From CAZESH01 sp964514665 (GTDB lineage Bacteria; Bacillota; Bacilli; Paenibacillales; KCTC-25726), in contig CAZESH010000009.1 in NCBI GenBank assembly GCA_964514665.1, forward strand, positions 1-32,753: DNA of 32,753 nt, read 5' to 3'. A program made the position numbers and the translations under genes. The notes beneath the pieces were generated by a model. The model was given only the letters and a program-made list of their open reading frames with translations, did no database searches and was not told where the DNA came from. The number at the start of each line of letters is the position of its first letter. Position 1 is the first letter of the stretch. Shown here in pieces: positions 23,835-30,113 of the stretch.

Positions 23835-24368
23835 ATGATTAAAGAAATTATTGTGGTCGAGGGCAAATCGGATACGGCGGCTGTGCAGCGGGCAGTGGCA
23901 GCGGATACGATCGAAACCGGCGGTTCGGCGATAAATGAGGAGATATTCGCGGCCATACGCCTTGCCCAAGAGCGCAGAGGCGTAATCGTGCTTACAGACC
24001 CCGATCATCCCGGCGAGAAGATCAGGAGACTGATCTCGGAACGCGTTCCGGGCTGCAAACAGGCTTTTCTATCTGCGGAGGAAACGCGCGGAAAACGCAA
24101 CCTGGGCGTCGAGAACGCTTCCCCCGAAGCGATTCGCCGTGCTTTGAAAGAGGTCAAAACAGAGACGCCCGGAGTGGAATCGCAAATCAGTCTGGACGAT
24201 CTTTTGTCGGCTGGTTTAATCATGAATCCGCAAGCCGCTGAGCGGAGACTGGCCATGGGAAGGCTGCTCGGTTTCGGATACTGCAACGGGAAGCAGTTCC
24301 TGAAGCGCTGCGGCGTGTTTCAAATCAGCAGAGAAGAATTCTCGCGGGCCTTGGAGCAATTGAAATAA
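23835..24368 (+). CDS. rnmV: Ribonuclease M5
   Basis: A 177-residue Toprim-domain nuclease that matures 5S rRNA in low-GC Gram-positives with the help of ribosomal protein L18. Toprim residues are seen in EIIVVEGKSDTAAV (Glu) and VLTDPDHPGEKIRR (DxD). ATG 23835 is preferred to the in-frame ATG at 23817, because GAGGGGA lies six bases upstream and MIKEIIVVEGKSD is the normal N-terminus. The next gene, ksgA, begins at the base after the stop, so they are translationally coupled. Confidence 0.95.
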   Translation: MIKEIIVVEGKSDTAAVQRAVAADTIETGGSAINEEIFAAIRLAQERRGVIVLTDPDHPGEKIRRLISERVPGCKQAFLSAEETRGKRNLGVENASPEAIRRALKEVKTETPGVESQISLDDLLSAGLIMNPQAAERRLAMGRLLGFGYCNGKQFLKRCGVFQISREEFSRALEQLK

Positions 24369-25292
24369 ATGGCGATAAACGCAAGCAAATCGATAAAGGA
24401 AGTGAAGCAGCCCTTGTCTCGAGAGCGAATCGGTACGCCGGCAAGAACGGCGGCGATCATTAGAAAATACGGCTTGAACCTGAAAAAAAGCCTGGGGCAG
24501 AATTTTTTGACCGACGGCAATGTTTTACAGAAGATCGTCGCTGCAGCTGAGTTGGATGCCAGCAAAGGGGCGCTGGAAATCGGCCCGGGCATCGGCGCGC
24601 TGACGGAGCATTTGGCTGAAGCGGCCGGCAGGGTGGCAGCTGTGGAAATCGATCAGCGGCTGCTGCCTATTTTGGCCGATACGCTTCAGGATTATGAAAA
24701 CGTAAAAATCCTCGGCGGCGATGTGTTAAAGCTTGATTTGCCGGCAGTGATTGAACCGCTGTTCGAAGGAATGGCTTTCAGCATCGTTGCCAATTTACCT
24801 TATTATGTAACGACTCCGATTATCATGAAATGCCTGGAGTCCGGGTTGAACTTCGAATACATGGTGGTCATGATCCAAAAGGAAGTCGCCGAGCGAATGA
24901 GCGCGTCACCGGGAACAAAAGATTACGGAAGCTTGAGCGTGGCGGTTCAGTACTATTGTGAAACGGAGCTGGCGGCAGTGGTGCCGCGCCGCGTGTTTAT
25001 TCCCCAGCCGAATGTCGATTCCGCCGTGATCAAGCTGAAGCGGAGAGAGCAGCCCGCGGTTTCGGTACGGGATGAGGATTTCTTCTTCCAGGTTGTGCAA
25101 GCCTGCTTTGCGCAGCGGAGAAAAACACTCGGCAACAATCTGATGTCGCGCTTTTTTCAAAAAGAAGAGAAGCAGCAAATGCTGGATTTACTAGAAAATT
25201 GCGGGATTGATCCCGTCCGGCGCGGTGAAACATTGAGCTTGCAAGAATTTGCCCGGCTTAGCGATGCGCTGCATATAGATAAACGAGCGTAG
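24369..25292 (+). CDS. ksgA: 16S rRNA dimethyladenosine transferase (KsgA/RsmA)
   Basis: A 307-residue enzyme that dimethylates A1518 and A1519 in helix 45 of 16S rRNA late in 30S assembly. Visible are KSLGQNFLTDGNVLQKIV, the SAM-binding EIGPGIGALTEHL, the NLPYYVTTPI motif IV, VPRRVFIPQPNVDSAVI and FAQRRKTLGNNL. The N-terminal extension of about 35 residues is common in Bacillales. The ATG abuts the rnmV stop. Loss of this enzyme gives kasugamycin resistance in other bacteria. Confidence 0.96.
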   Translation: MAINASKSIKEVKQPLSRERIGTPARTAAIIRKYGLNLKKSLGQNFLTDGNVLQKIVAAAELDASKGALEIGPGIGALTEHLAEAAGRVAAVEIDQRLLPILADTLQDYENVKILGGDVLKLDLPAVIEPLFEGMAFSIVANLPYYVTTPIIMKCLESGLNFEYMVVMIQKEVAERMSASPGTKDYGSLSVAVQYYCETELAAVVPRRVFIPQPNVDSAVIKLKRREQPAVSVRDEDFFFQVVQACFAQRRKTLGNNLMSRFFQKEEKQQMLDLLENCGIDPVRRGETLSLQEFARLSDALHIDKRA

Positions 25293-25368
25293 GTACTTAA
25301 CAGTCCCCCCATTTTCAAGACACCAAATGCCTATTCAAGCCATAGGATGTTGGGAGGAGGGGATGTTG

Positions 25369-26235
25369 ATGATGTATAGGCAAGGCGATCTCGTGACTCG
25401 AAAATCTTACGGCGGAGATATCCTGTTTAGAATCCGGCGAATGGAAAGCGAGCGCGCCTTCATTACCGGGGTTGAGTACAGACTGCTGGCGGATGCGCCG
25501 CTTGGGGATCTCCAGCGTGTCAGTGATCTTGGTTCGCACCGGGGGACGGTCGAGTCGCAATTAAAAAACAAAGAATCCACGAGGCTGCTGGAGCATTACC
25601 ATCAGCTGCAAAGAGAAAAAAATGAGAAGGCGATCAAATTATCGACTGAAAAAGCCGGGCATCCACCCTTTTTTGAAGTTCCGGGCAAAGTGCTTCATTT
25701 AGACGGGGATGCGACTTATTTGCGCAAAAGCATGCAGGTGTACGGAGAGCTGCATATTCCCGCGGAAGGCCACTATGTAAACGAATCGGATATGCCCGAT
25801 GTTCTGTACCGGCTTTTGCCGATGGTCAGACCGGACATTGTGGTGATCACGGGTCATGACGGACTGCTTAAACAGCGCAAGGAAGATGAAATTAACAACC
25901 TTTACAGCTATAAGAATTCGATCAATTTTGCCAGAGCGGTCAAAATCGCGCGTGACTACGAACGAAACCGGGATACACTGACGATCATCGCAGGAGCTTG
26001 CCAATCGCATTTTGAGGCGCTGCTGCAAGCCGGAGCGAATTTTGCCAGCTCGCCCAAACGCATACTGATCCATGCCTTGGATCCGGTCTACATCGCCGCC
26101 AAGGTGTCCTACACCTCGATCAAGGAAACGATCAATATCTATGATGTGATCACTCATACGATCAGCGGTATGGAAGGATTGGGCGGGATTGAGACGAAGG
26201 GCAGCTATCGCATCGGCCTGCCGAAATTGGATTAG
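25369..26235 (+). CDS. yabG: Sporulation-specific protease YabG
   Basis: A 288-residue protein of the YabG family, a cysteine-type protease made in the mother cell that trims spore coat proteins; in Clostridioides difficile it processes the CspBA and SleC germination proteins. Candidate catalytic residues are H163 (VVITGHDGL) and C211 (IIAGACQSHFEALLQAG), at positions close to the reported His and Cys of the clostridial protein. PGKVLHLDGDATYLRK and FASSPKRILIHALDPVYI are also typical. ATG 25369 is chosen because GGAGGAGG is eight bases upstream; ATG 25363 would be only two bases away. I did not find a clear sigma-K-type promoter. Confidence 0.93.
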   Translation: MMYRQGDLVTRKSYGGDILFRIRRMESERAFITGVEYRLLADAPLGDLQRVSDLGSHRGTVESQLKNKESTRLLEHYHQLQREKNEKAIKLSTEKAGHPPFFEVPGKVLHLDGDATYLRKSMQVYGELHIPAEGHYVNESDMPDVLYRLLPMVRPDIVVITGHDGLLKQRKEDEINNLYSYKNSINFARAVKIARDYERNRDTLTIIAGACQSHFEALLQAGANFASSPKRILIHALDPVYIAAKVSYTSIKETINIYDVITHTISGMEGLGGIETKGSYRIGLPKLD

Positions 26236-26251
26236 CGCGCTGTAAATTTGA

Positions 26252-26271
26252 ACATTTTGTGAACAAAATGT
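26252..26271. repeat. Perfect palindrome upstream of the veg promoters, candidate operator
   Basis: ACATTTTGT and ACAAAATGT are exact inverted arms around GA. No T tract follows, so it is a poor terminator. Another small inverted repeat, TTTGCC/GGCAAA (26278-26298), follows. The palindrome is 45 bases before the first veg -35 box and includes a TTGTGAA half-site resembling Rex sites, but this is only a resemblance. Confidence 0.5.
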
Positions 26272-26315
26272 GAGGGCTTTGCCAATAAAATCGGCAAATA
26301 ACGTAATAAATGCCG

Positions 26316-26345
26316 TTGACAATGGCTTTGCATGATTGATATAAT
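26316..26345 (+). promoter_or_regulatory. veg promoter 1, consensus sigma-A
   Basis: Exact TTGACA (26316-26321) and exact TATAAT (26340-26345) with an 18-nt spacer. The B. subtilis veg promoter is among the strongest known. Confidence 0.85.
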
Positions 26346-26357
26346 ATTAAGCTTAGT

Positions 26358-26387
26358 TTGACATTCCACCTCTTTTTCAGTTATAAT
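26358..26387 (+). promoter_or_regulatory. veg promoter 2, consensus sigma-A
   Basis: A second exact TTGACA (26358-26363) and TATAAT (26382-26387), again 18 nt apart, start 42 bases after the first. Transcription from it would begin about 20 bases before the ATG, leaving a very short leader holding the AAAGAGGTGG binding site. Confidence 0.82.
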
Positions 26388-26414
26388 TAACAAGGAAAGA
26401 GGTGGTAGTTGACA

Positions 26415-26690
26415 ATGGCGAAAAATGCGCTTTTCGAAATAAAACGCAGTTTAGAAGCCCATGTGGGGCGAAGAATTATGTTAAAGGCGAATGGTGGCAG
26501 ACGAAAGACCATCGAACGAAGCGGCATTCTGGAAGAAACCTACCCATCCGTGTTTATTGTCAAACTCGACCAGGAACAGCATTCGTTTAAACGCGTTTCG
26601 TACAGCTATGCGGATATACTTACAGAATCTGTAGAGGTAACCGTGTGCAACGACGAAGGACAAGTTCGTATCACCTACGCACCGGTGTAA
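26415..26690 (+). CDS. veg: Veg protein
   Basis: A 91-residue small beta-rich protein of the Veg family (DUF1021), matched over its full length: NALFEIKRSLEAHVGRRI, LKANGGRRKTIERSGILEET, YPSVFIVKLDQEQHSFKRVS. In B. subtilis Veg stimulates biofilm formation, apparently by inhibiting SinR activity. It is transcribed from two tandem consensus promoters and ended by a strong terminator, so expression is expected to be very high. ATG 26415 follows AAAGAGGTGG by about nine bases; an upstream TTG at 26409 is in frame but less likely. Confidence 0.95.
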   Translation: MAKNALFEIKRSLEAHVGRRIMLKANGGRRKTIERSGILEETYPSVFIVKLDQEQHSFKRVSYSYADILTESVEVTVCNDEGQVRITYAPV

Positions 26691-26703
26691 TTCATAATAG
26701 CGT

Positions 26704-26743
26704 AAAACGGCAAGCGGGAAGCTTTATCCGCCTGCCGTTTTTT
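26704..26743 (+). terminator. Rho-independent terminator after veg
   Basis: AAAACGGCA (26704-26712) pairs with TGCCGTTTT (26733-26741); an inner GCGGG/CCGC extends the stem, and T residues follow. Confidence 0.9.
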
Positions 26744-26767
26744 GTTGCGTTTATTTTCGCTGCCGCG

Positions 26768-26796
26768 GAATGATCGTGCGGATTTATCGCATACTA
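26768..26796 (+). promoter_or_regulatory. Candidate sigma-G promoter for sspF
   Basis: GAATG (26768-26772), a 17-nt spacer and CATACTA (26790-26796) match the forespore sigma-G consensus. The downstream gene encodes a spore DNA-binding protein, which fits. Confidence 0.75.
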
Positions 26797-26827
26797 CGAA
26801 GTAACACACGGAAAGGAGGGATGTGTT

Positions 26828-27016
26828 TTGGGCCGCAGAAACCGCAGTGTAATGTCTGAACAGTTAAAAACGGAATTGGCCAAGGATCTCGGTTTTTACA
26901 ACACGGTCCGAGAAGAAGGTTGGGGAGGCATCACCACGAAGGATGCCGGCAATATGGTCAAACGGGCCATCCAAATGGCCGAGCAGTCAATGAGCAATCA
27001 AAACCCGCGCCGTTAA
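26828..27016 (+). CDS. sspF: Small acid-soluble spore protein, alpha/beta-type (SspF-like)
   Basis: A 62-residue protein that coats DNA in the developing spore and protects it. The sequence MGRRNRSVMSEQLKTELAKD then LGFYNTVREEGWGGITTKDAGNMVKRAI is close to B. subtilis SspF, including the germination-protease-type region ELAKDLGF. The start is TTG 26828, with AAAGGAGGG (26812-26820) seven bases before it; the nearby ATG is out of frame. The candidate sigma-G promoter and the terminator make it a forespore-specific single-gene unit. Confidence 0.93.
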   Translation: MGRRNRSVMSEQLKTELAKDLGFYNTVREEGWGGITTKDAGNMVKRAIQMAEQSMSNQNPRR

Positions 27017-27032
27017 TAAGGGAGATTACAAA

Positions 27033-27063
27033 AGGCTAAAGCGCGTAATTGCGCTTTAGCTTT
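27033..27063 (+). terminator. Rho-independent terminator after sspF
   Basis: A perfect 10-bp stem GCTAAAGCGC (27034-27043) with GCGCTTTAGC (27050-27059), extendable by one G-U pair, is followed by TTTT. Confidence 0.9.
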
Positions 27064-27134
27064 TCTTACGCTCTTTTGATATGATGATAAAATAAATCAT
27101 ATGCATGGGACTTTTGATTTTTTAAATTTCAAAA

Positions 27135-27300
27135 GGGGATGAGGGTTGTGGTGATTTGGGTGACTTTGCTTTCCGTTGCAAAGTCGGAGATCATCGCTTT
27201 TAAGCATACGCTTCGATGGTTCTTGGTCTGTCAGGCTAGTACTGATCGTTTATACATCTTTGCCGGAAAGCAACGGAACCCGAATCGGAATCCTCACCCC
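27135..27300 (+). ncRNA. Candidate structured RNA upstream of ispE (class not recognised)
   Basis: Four nested long-range helices can form: P1 27135-27147 with 27289-27300 (12 pairs, one bulged A), P2 27153-27160 with 27279-27286 (8), P3 27171-27179 with 27270-27278 (9) and P4 27185-27191 with 27256-27265 (7, with a 3-nt bulge). The apex has small stems 27192-27196/27214-27218 and 27231-27234/27242-27245. A competing 8-bp hairpin, 27162-27169 with 27178-27185, excludes P3 and part of P4. No known riboswitch consensus, terminator or clear promoter was recognised. An ispE leader element or a free RNA, rod-shaped like 6S RNA, are both possible. The rest of 27064-27404 shows no protein gene I can support. 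Confidence 0.6.
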
Positions 27301-27404
27301 ACTAGTTTAGGTAAATCCGGAGGCACGCAACGATATGTCATCGAAAATTAATAGCTCCATGCATAGGAACAGGAAAAACGGATAAGGGTTGGGAAGGTGA
27401 AGCA

Positions 27405-28259
27405 ATGAAAATATACGAAAAAGCCCCGGCCAAGATTAATTTGTCTTTGGATGTACTGGCAAAAAGGGAAGACGGCTATCATGAAGTGGAAATGGTCATG
27501 ACCTCCGTCGATCTGGCGGACCGTCTGGAGCTGGAGGAAATCGAACGTGATACGATTATTTTGTCTAGTCAGGTCGGTTATATACCCTTGGACGAGAAAA
27601 ATCTGGCCTTTCAGGCAGCCCGCCTGATCAAGGAAAGATTGGGCGTCAAACGCGGCGTCTATATCCATCTGGACAAAAATATTCCGGTAGCCGCCGGCTT
27701 GGCTGGGGGGAGCAGCGATGCAGCAGCGACCCTTCGCGGGTTAAACCGCTTATGGGATTTGCGGTTGTCGGATCTGGAGCTGCAGCAGCTGGGATCGGAG
27801 CTGGGATCGGATATTCCTTATTGCATCAAGGGAGAAACCGCAGTCGCCAGAGGAAGAGGGGAGAAGCTCGAGCCGATTGCTTCCCCGCCTGCTTGCTGGG
27901 TCATTTTGGCCAAGCCGCCGGTCAACGTTTCTACAGCCGATATTTACCGCAAATATGATGCGCGCTCCCACCGTATCCTTCCTTCCACAAATCAAGTCGT
28001 ACAGGCGATCCGCGAACAGGATTTTTCCGCGATGTGCCGTTCGCTCGGCAACATGCTGGAGAGCGTGACTTTGGAACTTTATCCGGAAGCAAGACAAATC
28101 AAGGACGTCATGCTTCGCTTGGGGGCGGACGGCGCATTGATGTCCGGGAGCGTACCGACCGTCTATGCGCTGGCCTCCAAGGAAACGAAAGCGCTGCGCA
28201 TTGTTCATGGCCTGCGCGGATTTTGCAAAAGCGTTTATGCCGTCAGAATGTTGATATAA
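27405..28259 (+). CDS. ispE: 4-diphosphocytidyl-2-C-methyl-D-erythritol kinase
   Basis: A 284-residue GHMP-family kinase of the MEP isoprenoid pathway, phosphorylating CDP-methylerythritol. The N-terminal APAKINLSLDVLAKREDGYHE, the ATP-binding PVAAGLAGGSSDAAATLRGLN, LGSDIPYCI and the C-terminal GADGALMSGSVPTVYAL are all present. GGGAAGGTGA precedes the ATG. Its leader contains the unusual structured region described separately. The purR gene follows after 102 bases that hold a separate promoter. Confidence 0.96.
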   Translation: MKIYEKAPAKINLSLDVLAKREDGYHEVEMVMTSVDLADRLELEEIERDTIILSSQVGYIPLDEKNLAFQAARLIKERLGVKRGVYIHLDKNIPVAAGLAGGSSDAAATLRGLNRLWDLRLSDLELQQLGSELGSDIPYCIKGETAVARGRGEKLEPIASPPACWVILAKPPVNVSTADIYRKYDARSHRILPSTNQVVQAIREQDFSAMCRSLGNMLESVTLELYPEARQIKDVMLRLGADGALMSGSVPTVYALASKETKALRIVHGLRGFCKSVYAVRMLI

Positions 28260-28269
28260 GCAATAAATG

Positions 28270-28299
28270 TTGATAAAATGCGTATAAAAATGGTATATT
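28270..28299 (+). promoter_or_regulatory. Candidate sigma-A promoter of purR
   Basis: TTGATA (28270-28275), an 18-nt spacer and TATATT (28294-28299) lie between ispE and purR. Confidence 0.5.
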
Positions 28300-28307
28300 T
28301 ACTTTAA

Positions 28308-28320
28308 ATTGTTCGTGTTT
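28308..28320 (-). promoter_or_regulatory. PurBox-like site before purR
   Basis: Read on the minus strand, AAACACGAACAAT matches the PurBox consensus AWWWCCGAACWWT at 11 of 13 positions. It lies over the expected start of the purR transcript, which would allow autoregulation as in B. subtilis. I found no second box at the usual spacing. Confidence 0.5.
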
Positions 28321-28361
28321 TCTTTGATTTAGTACGCCATTTTATCCTGGGGGTAATCACA

Positions 28362-29204
28362 GTGAAAAAATTAAGAAGAAGCGCACGTATAGTGGAAATG
28401 ACCCAATATTTGCTGTTTCGCCCCCATTTGCTGATTCCGCTTACCACCTTTGCAGAAAAATATAACTCCGCCAAATCCTCGATCAGTGAGGATCTGGCCA
28501 TTATCAAAGAAGTGTTTGAAATGGAAGGGATCGGTTATCTGCATACGGTTGCGGGTGCTGCCGGAGGAGTAAAGTACATACCGAAAGTGACCAAGATGTC
28601 GGCGCTCGACACGATCGGATCGATTTGCCGTCAGCTGGAGCAGCCGGAACGCATTCTGCCTGGCGGATATTTGTATATGTCGGATTTTTTGGCCCAGCCG
28701 TCAGTGATCAATTCCATCGGCCGCATGTTTGCTTCCGCTTTCTCCGAGCGGGATTTCGATTGCGTCATGACCGTGGAGACCAAAGGAATAGCCATTGCCT
28801 ATTCGGTGGGCAGTTATCTGAATTTACCCGTCGTCATCGTACGCCGTGACAACAAGGTTACCGAGGGCAGCGTGGTCAGCATTAATTATGTTTCCGGCTC
28901 AACCAAGCGGATCCAAACGATGTCTCTGGCCAGAAGAGCGTTGAAGGAAGAGTCCAAGGTGCTGATTATCGATGATTTCATGCGTGCGGGCGGAACGATT
29001 CATGGCATGATGGATCTGCTGAAAGAATTTCGCGCCTCGCTCAAAGGAGTGGGCGTGTTTGTGGAATCGGGCGAAGTGGAGGGCGGGGAGCTGCTGGTGC
29101 AGGATTATATTTCCTTGGCCAAGCTGTCGGCTGTGGATTCTAAAACCAAACAAATCGAGGTAACGCCGGGCAACTATTTCGATTACGACAAGCATTTTGT
29201 CTAA
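28362..29204 (+). CDS. purR: Pur operon repressor PurR
   Basis: A 280-residue regulator. Residues 1-75 form a winged-helix domain (RRSARIVEMTQYLLFRPHLL, NSAKSSISEDLAIIKEVFE) and the rest a phosphoribosyltransferase-like domain that senses PRPP, with the motif VLIIDDFMRAGGTIHGMM. PurR represses purine genes when PRPP is low; recent work shows that ppGpp also binds it in B. subtilis. The start is GTG 28362 after GGGGGT. A PurBox-like site sits in its leader. Thirty bases separate it from ridA, so cotranscription is likely, as in B. subtilis purR-yabJ. Confidence 0.95.
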   Translation: MKKLRRSARIVEMTQYLLFRPHLLIPLTTFAEKYNSAKSSISEDLAIIKEVFEMEGIGYLHTVAGAAGGVKYIPKVTKMSALDTIGSICRQLEQPERILPGGYLYMSDFLAQPSVINSIGRMFASAFSERDFDCVMTVETKGIAIAYSVGSYLNLPVVIVRRDNKVTEGSVVSINYVSGSTKRIQTMSLARRALKEESKVLIIDDFMRAGGTIHGMMDLLKEFRASLKGVGVFVESGEVEGGELLVQDYISLAKLSAVDSKTKQIEVTPGNYFDYDKHFV

Positions 29205-29234
29205 CCCAAACCATTTTTGAAAAGAGGGAAATTC

Positions 29235-29621
29235 ATGGATTTAAAACAAATAACGACGGATAAAGCTCCTGCAGCGATCGGGCCTTATTCCCAGGCTATG
29301 GAAATCGGCGGTTTGGTCTTTACGTCCGGGCAAATTCCGTTGGATGCGCAAGGGCAGATGGTAGCAGGCGGAATCGAAGCGCAGACCCGTCAGGTTTTTG
29401 AAAATCTGCAAGCGGTGCTTACCGCTGCCGGAGCCGATTTCAACGATGTAATCAAAGCAACTGTGTTTATCAAGGACATGGCTCAATTTGCCGCTGTGAA
29501 CGAAATTTACGCTTCTTTTTTCGCTGATCACAAGCCGGCCCGCTCGACTGTGGAAGTGGCCCGACTGCCTAAGGACGCATTAATTGAAATCGAATTTATC
29601 GCCAAGAAGCCAACCCGCTAA
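29235..29621 (+). CDS. ridA: Enamine/imine deaminase RidA (YabJ)
   Basis: A 128-residue YjgF/RidA trimeric enzyme that removes reactive 2-aminoacrylate and related imines formed by PLP enzymes. The conserved APAAIGPYSQA, FTSGQIPLD and KPARSTVEVARLPKDALIEIEF are present, including the arginine that holds the substrate carboxylate and the final glutamate. ATG 29235 has AAGAGGGA five bases upstream. In B. subtilis YabJ lies between purR and spoVG, as here, and affects purine repression. Confidence 0.96.
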   Translation: MDLKQITTDKAPAAIGPYSQAMEIGGLVFTSGQIPLDAQGQMVAGGIEAQTRQVFENLQAVLTAAGADFNDVIKATVFIKDMAQFAAVNEIYASFFADHKPARSTVEVARLPKDALIEIEFIAKKPTR

Positions 29622-29668
29622 AAAATGTAAGATTTTCATAAAAAAATAAATTAGTTTACAAAAAAAAG

Positions 29669-29698
29669 AAGGATTTCGGGAAAAATTGTGGAATATAT
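29669..29698 (+). promoter_or_regulatory. Sigma-H promoter of spoVG with AT-rich upstream box
   Basis: AAGGATTT (29669-29676) and GGAATATAT (29690-29698) match sigma-H and closely resemble the classical B. subtilis spoVG promoter. The A/T-rich stretch before it (about 29630-29668) corresponds to the activating, AbrB-binding upstream region known there. Confidence 0.88.
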
Positions 29699-29736
29699 CA
29701 CCAAGTCTTTTGTTTTTTAAAAAGGTGGTGACATAA

Positions 29737-30021
29737 TTGCAAATTACTGATGTAAGACTCCGCCGTGTGAACTCCGAGGGAAGAATGAAGGCGATTGCAT
29801 CCATTACCATCGATAATGAGTTTGTTGTACATGACATTCGCGTCATTGACGGCAACAATGGAATGTTTGTGGCTATGCCTAGCAAACGCACCCCTGATGG
29901 TGAATTCCGTGATATTGCGCATCCAATTTCATCGGAAACCCGGGAGAAAATACAAACTGCAGTTCTGACCGAGTATGAGAAGGCGGCGTCGGAAGAAGAG
30001 GTTATCGAAGAGGGTGCATAA
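29737..30021 (+). CDS. spoVG: Septation/RNA- and DNA-binding regulator SpoVG
   Basis: A 94-residue protein nearly identical to B. subtilis SpoVG in its core: DVRLRRVNSEGRMKAIASIT, FVVHDIRVIDGNNGMFVAMP and SKRTPDGEFRDIAHPI. It influences asymmetric septation, cortex formation and, in staphylococci and Listeria, virulence and lysozyme resistance, by binding nucleic acid. The start is TTG 29737 after AAAGGTGG with seven bases between. The sigma-H promoter and terminator make it a single-gene unit. Confidence 0.96.
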   Translation: MQITDVRLRRVNSEGRMKAIASITIDNEFVVHDIRVIDGNNGMFVAMPSKRTPDGEFRDIAHPISSETREKIQTAVLTEYEKAASEEEVIEEGA

Positions 30022-30039
30022 TGTCGTTAAATTGAAAAA

Positions 30040-30067
30040 AGAGCCTGAAATAGGCTCTCTTTTCTTT
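30040..30067 (+). terminator. Rho-independent terminator after spoVG
   Basis: AGAGCCT (30040-30046) with AGGCTCT (30052-30058), a GAAAT loop, then CTTTTCTTTTTT. Confidence 0.9.
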
Positions 30068-30113
30068 TTTTATAAAGTAAGATATATTGGGTTATGAAAT
30101 GGAGGTGGACCGA

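Noticed and set aside
27139..27351. 70-codon plus-strand open reading frame before ispE
   Set aside because: No convincing ribosome binding site, no recognisable domain, and its bases are better explained by the paired helices of the candidate RNA.
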